The position numbers and the translations under genes are program-made. Of a DNA stretch of 64,000 nt, positions 61,187 to 64,000 are shown in pieces; position 1 is the first letter of the stretch, and every line of letters starts with the position of its first letter. The stretch is from contig JAUIAV010000011.1 in NCBI GenBank assembly GCA_030425195.1, positions 1 to 64,000 on the forward strand, given 5' to 3'. Under the pieces are notes generated by a model. That model was not told the origin of the DNA, made no database searches, and worked only from the letters and a program-made list of their open reading frames with translations. Source of the DNA: Gammaproteobacteria bacterium (GTDB lineage: Bacteria; Pseudomonadota; Gammaproteobacteria; Pseudomonadales; Azotimanducaceae).

Positions 61187-61924
61187 TCAGGCGTCCGGGT
61201 CCATCCGCTTTGCGAGCTTCATGCCTTCGTCCGTGTCCCCGATCTTCCAGTAGGAACTCACGTACATGGCCCGTTTGTCGATGCCTTTCTCATCGCGGAA
61301 GTATCTGCGGATCGAGCGCATGGTGCTGAACTCGCCCGCAAACCAGGGATAGGGTGTGCCGGGCAGCCAGGGCAGCGCGCGGACGGCGTCTGCCAGCATG
61401 GTGTTCTCCTGCTCATTGTCCGGGTTGACCACCCACTGCACGTCCATGCCTTCGGGGGCGTCGATGTCCTGCCGATCTTCTTCCGAAAGCACTTCGATGA
61501 CGGCGTAGCCTCGGGCACTGTCGGGCAGCCGCTCGAGGTTCACCGCCAGGGCGGGGAGGGCGCTCATGTCACCGGCCAGCAGAAACCAGTCCGCGGCAGG
61601 GTCGGCAAGCTTTCTCTCGTCGGGACCCCGGATGACGGCGCTGTCCCCGGATCTGGCCCGCCGTGCCCAGGCGGACGCCGGTCCGCTGTCACCATGATCG
61701 ACGAAGTCCAGCGTCAGCGCGCCACCGGTCTGATCGAACGACCGGATGGTGTAGGAGCGCATGAGCGGTTTCCTTTCGGCCGGTGTGGAAAGGACGAGCT
61801 TCACGTATCCGCTCTCCTGTCCGGCGGGGAAGCGCATCAGACTTTCGCCCTCGAGAGTGATGCGCCGCATGTGCGGTGTCAGCGGTTCGTTGGCCTGTAC
61901 CTCTGCCCGATATTCGTTACTCAT
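61187..61924 (-). CDS. Siderophore-interacting protein (FAD ferric reductase)
   Basis: A 245-residue SIP-type flavoprotein that releases iron from ferric siderophores in the cytoplasm. FAD-binding MRSYTIRSFDQ (about 54-64) and the NAD(P)-binding LLAGDMSALPAL segment with PWFAGEFSTMRSIRRY near the C terminus are diagnostic. A Fur-like box lies in the divergent gap upstream. The esterase gene follows after 75 bases. Confidence 0.93.
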   Translation of the reverse strand: MSNEYRAEVQANEPLTPHMRRITLEGESLMRFPAGQESGYVKLVLSTPAERKPLMRSYTIRSFDQTGGALTLDFVDHGDSGPASAWARRARSGDSAVIRGPDERKLADPAADWFLLAGDMSALPALAVNLERLPDSARGYAVIEVLSEEDRQDIDAPEGMDVQWVVNPDNEQENTMLADAVRALPWLPGTPYPWFAGEFSTMRSIRRYFRDEKGIDKRAMYVSSYWKIGDTDEGMKLAKRMDPDA

Positions 61925-61984
61925 GTCCGTCTCGCGGTGGTCTCGAGGTGGAAAGCGGCATTCAATACGATTCCGGAATTAATT

Positions 61985-62003
61985 GCAAATGAGAATCAAT
62001 AGC
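61985..62003. promoter_or_regulatory. Fur-box-like site
   Basis: GCAAATGAGAATCAATAGC agrees with the 19-base E. coli Fur consensus at 14 positions by direct comparison. It lies 61 bases before the siderophore reductase start and 70 before the divergent PNPOx-like gene. Iron repression of the reductase is the expected outcome. Confidence 0.65.
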
Positions 62004-62073
62004 AATAAAGTATGCAGGTGACATCGGCCGGTACCGGTGTAGGCTGTCGGCGGGATGTACCGGGGAGAAACCC

Positions 62074-62637
62074 ATGAATCAGCAGCTCAGTCGTATTGAT
62101 CAGCTTCGCGAGGCGCTCGGTGGTGCCCACGAGCTCGCAGTCAACAAGGTCAAGGATCATCTGGAACCCTACGTGCAGGCCTTCATTGAGAATGCACCGT
62201 TCGCGATCCTGTCGTCCTCGGATTCCGAGGGTAACTGTGACGCGTCCCCCAAGGGCGGGCTGCCGGGATTCATCAAAGTGGTGGATGAGCGCACGCTGCT
62301 GATGCCTGACATCGGGGGCAATCGCCTGTTCCAGAGCTTTCAGAACTTCGAATCGAATCCGAAAGCCGGGCTGCTGTTCATGATTCCCGGAATGAACGTG
62401 ACGGTCCGGGTGAACGGCCGGGTCCGTCTGCTGGAGCCGGACGATCTGACGGGCCGTGGCATCAGGCCGGAGCTCAGCTGGACGGACGAAAACTCCGGAC
62501 TGATCCAGGGATTTCTGCTGGACATAGACGAGGCATATTTCCATTGCCCCCGTTCCATGCAGTTTGCCAACCTCTGGGACACTGCGACGATCGAGCAGAA
62601 CGCGAGCCTCTCGATCAAGTCGCTGAAAAAAGTCTGA
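62074..62637 (+). CDS. Pyridoxamine 5'-phosphate oxidase-family FMN-binding protein
   Basis: A 187-residue split-barrel flavoprotein. AFIENAPFAILSSSDSEGN (about 37-55), SPKGGLPGFIKVVDE, MPDIGGNRLFQSFQNF and CPRSMQFANLW are typical of the MSMEG_1061-like PNPOx group rather than true PdxH. An FMN/F420 or heme role is possible. GGGGAG six bases before the ATG. It is divergent from the siderophore reductase and may share its iron-responsive control. Confidence 0.87.
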   Translation: MNQQLSRIDQLREALGGAHELAVNKVKDHLEPYVQAFIENAPFAILSSSDSEGNCDASPKGGLPGFIKVVDERTLLMPDIGGNRLFQSFQNFESNPKAGLLFMIPGMNVTVRVNGRVRLLEPDDLTGRGIRPELSWTDENSGLIQGFLLDIDEAYFHCPRSMQFANLWDTATIEQNASLSIKSLKKV

Positions 62638-62686
62638 TCCGGGGACCCGGCAGACGCCTCACAGACCGGTAGCGACCCGGAGCGCA

Positions 62687-63090
62687 TCATTCGGCCACGA
62701 AAGCCTCGTAGGCCTGCAGATAAGCCGGGTCCCAGCGGGAAAGGGCTGATCGATTCCGGATGAGATCGTCCGTGGTCCACGGGATAGGTTTCTCGTCGAG
62801 GGACCGGGGCGTGTCGTTGTCGGGACAGAGCACGTAGAAATCACCCCGTTCGAGAGACGCCATCAGAAAGTCCACCACCTGCTCCGGGGTCCAGGCACCT
62901 GGCGGCTTTTCCGGCATGAAGCGGGAGATCATGCCCGTGTAGGTGAATCCCGGCCCGGCGGATTGGTGATGCCCTGTTTGGAGCCGGTGTTGATCACAGC
63001 GGCGGCCACACCGGACTCGAGCATGGCGGGAACGAAAGCCTGTCAGCTGTGGACGGTTGCCCCGCATTTTTGACCTTGCCCTCATAGATG
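62687..63090 (-). pseudogene. Decayed short-chain dehydrogenase gene
   Basis: The last 90 codons encode an intact SDR C terminus (PGFTYTGMISRF, TPEQVVDFLMASLERGDFY). Upstream, in a different frame (about 62957-63045), lies VPAMLESGVAAAVINTGSKQG, the segment preceding the active site. At 62951-62962 NPPG runs straight into PGFTYTG, so the Tyr-x3-Lys region and following helices are deleted. Before that an in-frame TGA and indel-like changes occur. The expected gene is about 280 codons; half is missing. An assembly error cannot be excluded. It adjoins an intact, divergent SDR. Confidence 0.75.
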
Positions 63091-63182
63091 CTGCGCTGGA
63101 TGATGCCAGCCGGACCCGCCACTGGCCAAGCGCACGGCCGGCGCGGATACTCGAAGACGGATTCCGCGGGGAGGGCGGTACC

Positions 63183-64000
63183 ATGCAAGAGGTGAGTGAG
63201 GATTACGTCGCCGGAAAAGTCCTGATTGTAACCGGTGGGGCCGGGGGCTTCGGGCGGATTCTGTGCGAGAAAGCGGCCGCGAGAGGCGCCAGGATCGTCT
63301 GCGCCGACATCGACGCCGACGGGCTCGAGGCGATGCAGGAGGCCCTGTCGCAGAGCGGCGCTGAATCGGTCACCGTGCGGGCGGATGTTACCAGCATGGA
63401 CGACATGAGAGCCCTCGCCGCCGCCGCCGTGACGCGGTTCGGAAGGGTCGACGTGATGGTGAACAACGCGGGCGTCATGCCGCTAGCGTTTTACCGGGAT
63501 CATGCAGATGCGCTCGATGCCTGGGAGCGGTGTATCGACATCAACTTCAAGGGTGTGCTGCACGGCATCGTCGCCGTATACGACCAGATGATCGAGCAGG
63601 GCGTCGGACACGTGATCAACCTGTCCTCCATCTACAGCAACCATCCCGTAGCCGGGGCGGCCGTGTATGGCGCCTCCAAGGCCGCGGTGAACTTTCTCTC
63701 CGAGGCGCTCCGGGTGGAAAGCCAGGGCAAGATCCGGGTCACCAACGTGCGCCCGACCGGCGTACCGGGGACCAACCTCGGTGCCGGCGTGATCAATCCC
63801 GATGCCATCATCGGCATTCTGGGTCAGAACGCACCGGCCTATCTGCAGCAGATGGGCGCGCATGCGGCCGGCGAGCTGCCGCCGGCCCAGCTCGAAGCCG
63901 GCAACATCGAGTACTACGCCCTCGATCCCGAACATCTGTCTGAGCAGATCCTGTATGCCATCGACCAGCCGCTCGGGATCTCCATCAGCGACATCACCGT
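63183..64000 (+). CDS. Short-chain dehydrogenase/reductase (partial, runs off end)
   Basis: At least 272 codons of an SDR, open to the window edge. The cofactor motif is TGGAGGFGRIL (residues 18-28), ADID after strand 2 favours NAD(H), NNAGVMPLAF follows, and the active site is NLSSIYSNHP with YGASKAA (S, Y and K all present). The downstream GVPGTNL and the region near DPEHLSEQILYAIDQP show the usual C-terminal fold. GGGAGGG lies six bases before the ATG. The neighbouring pseudogene is another SDR on the opposite strand. Confidence 0.9.
   Translation, partial: MQEVSEDYVAGKVLIVTGGAGGFGRILCEKAAARGARIVCADIDADGLEAMQEALSQSGAESVTVRADVTSMDDMRALAAAAVTRFGRVDVMVNNAGVMPLAFYRDHADALDAWERCIDINFKGVLHGIVAVYDQMIEQGVGHVINLSSIYSNHPVAGAAVYGASKAAVNFLSEALRVESQGKIRVTNVRPTGVPGTNLGAGVINPDAIIGILGQNAPAYLQQMGAHAAGELPPAQLEAGNIEYYALDPEHLSEQILYAIDQPLGISISDIT

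Overview
The window looks like part of the chromosome of a high-GC, Gram-negative proteobacterium, most likely an uncultured gammaproteobacterium of the hydrocarbon-, terpenoid- or steroid-oxidising kind. This rests on clear Shine-Dalgarno sites, a LolA-like periplasmic protein, a Fur-type box, and an unusually dense set of oxygenases and CoA-thioester enzymes. No rRNA, tRNA, CRISPR array, transposase or phage gene was seen. The organism call is inference.

Layout. 0.1-1.2 kb: an APH-like kinase. 1.2-6.3 kb (minus): PhyH dioxygenase, an unknown 88-residue protein, L-fuconate dehydratase, L-fuconolactonase-like hydrolase, IclR regulator and enoyl-CoA hydratase. 6.5-10.4 kb: a TetR regulator with a striking operator, divergent from a small membrane protein, a tri-histidine desaturase/hydroxylase, a Rieske oxygenase and a DsbA/HCCA-isomerase-like protein. 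10.4-12.6 kb: a luciferase-like monooxygenase and PPK2. 12.8-20.6 kb (plus): Baeyer-Villiger monooxygenase, LolA-like protein, two-subunit Rieske dioxygenase, dihydrodiol-dehydrogenase-like SDR, thiolase and acyl-CoA dehydrogenase, which reads as a ring-oxidation and beta-oxidation route. 20.6-22.5 kb: a TetR facing a second stand-alone Rieske oxygenase across a perfect 20-bp palindrome. 22.5-25.7 kb: VOC protein, GST, TetR and a DUF1576-like membrane protein.

25.8-33.1 kb: a complete urease operon in the order ureABC-E-F-G-D, followed by a urea channel and a NiCoT/UreH-type nickel transporter. 33.1-39.2 kb: F420-type oxidoreductase, thiolase-like protein with DUF35 partner, a pair of acyl-CoA dehydrogenases and an SDR. 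39.2-41.4 kb: a possible 35-residue Cys-rich peptide, two small exported proteins and a VIT-family transporter. 41.4-49.5 kb: a molybdenum hydroxylase large subunit without its usual partners, two MFS transporters, hydrolase, enoyl-CoA hydratase, aldo/keto reductase and a DDN-like protein. 50.2-54.1 kb: a TetR with its own palindrome ahead of a CYP153 alkane hydroxylase and a Baeyer-Villiger monooxygenase. 54.3-60.2 kb: MFS transporter, a membrane protein with an HEWGH motif, wax ester synthase/DGAT, GNAT and a third BVMO. 60.3-64 kb: S-formylglutathione hydrolase, siderophore-interacting reductase with a Fur-like box, PNPOx-like protein, a decayed SDR pseudogene and an SDR running off the end.

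Taken together, the genes describe a cell that oxidises hydrophobic carbon (CYP153, three BVMOs, three Rieske oxygenases, several acyl-CoA dehydrogenases and thiolases), can store it as neutral lipid, and can use urea as a nitrogen source. Much of the oxidative capacity is arranged in small modules, each with its own TetR regulator and inverted-repeat operator. These operators, the desaturase/Rieske module, the DUF1576 protein beside urease, the thiolase-like/DUF35 pair and the 35-residue peptide are the least explained parts.
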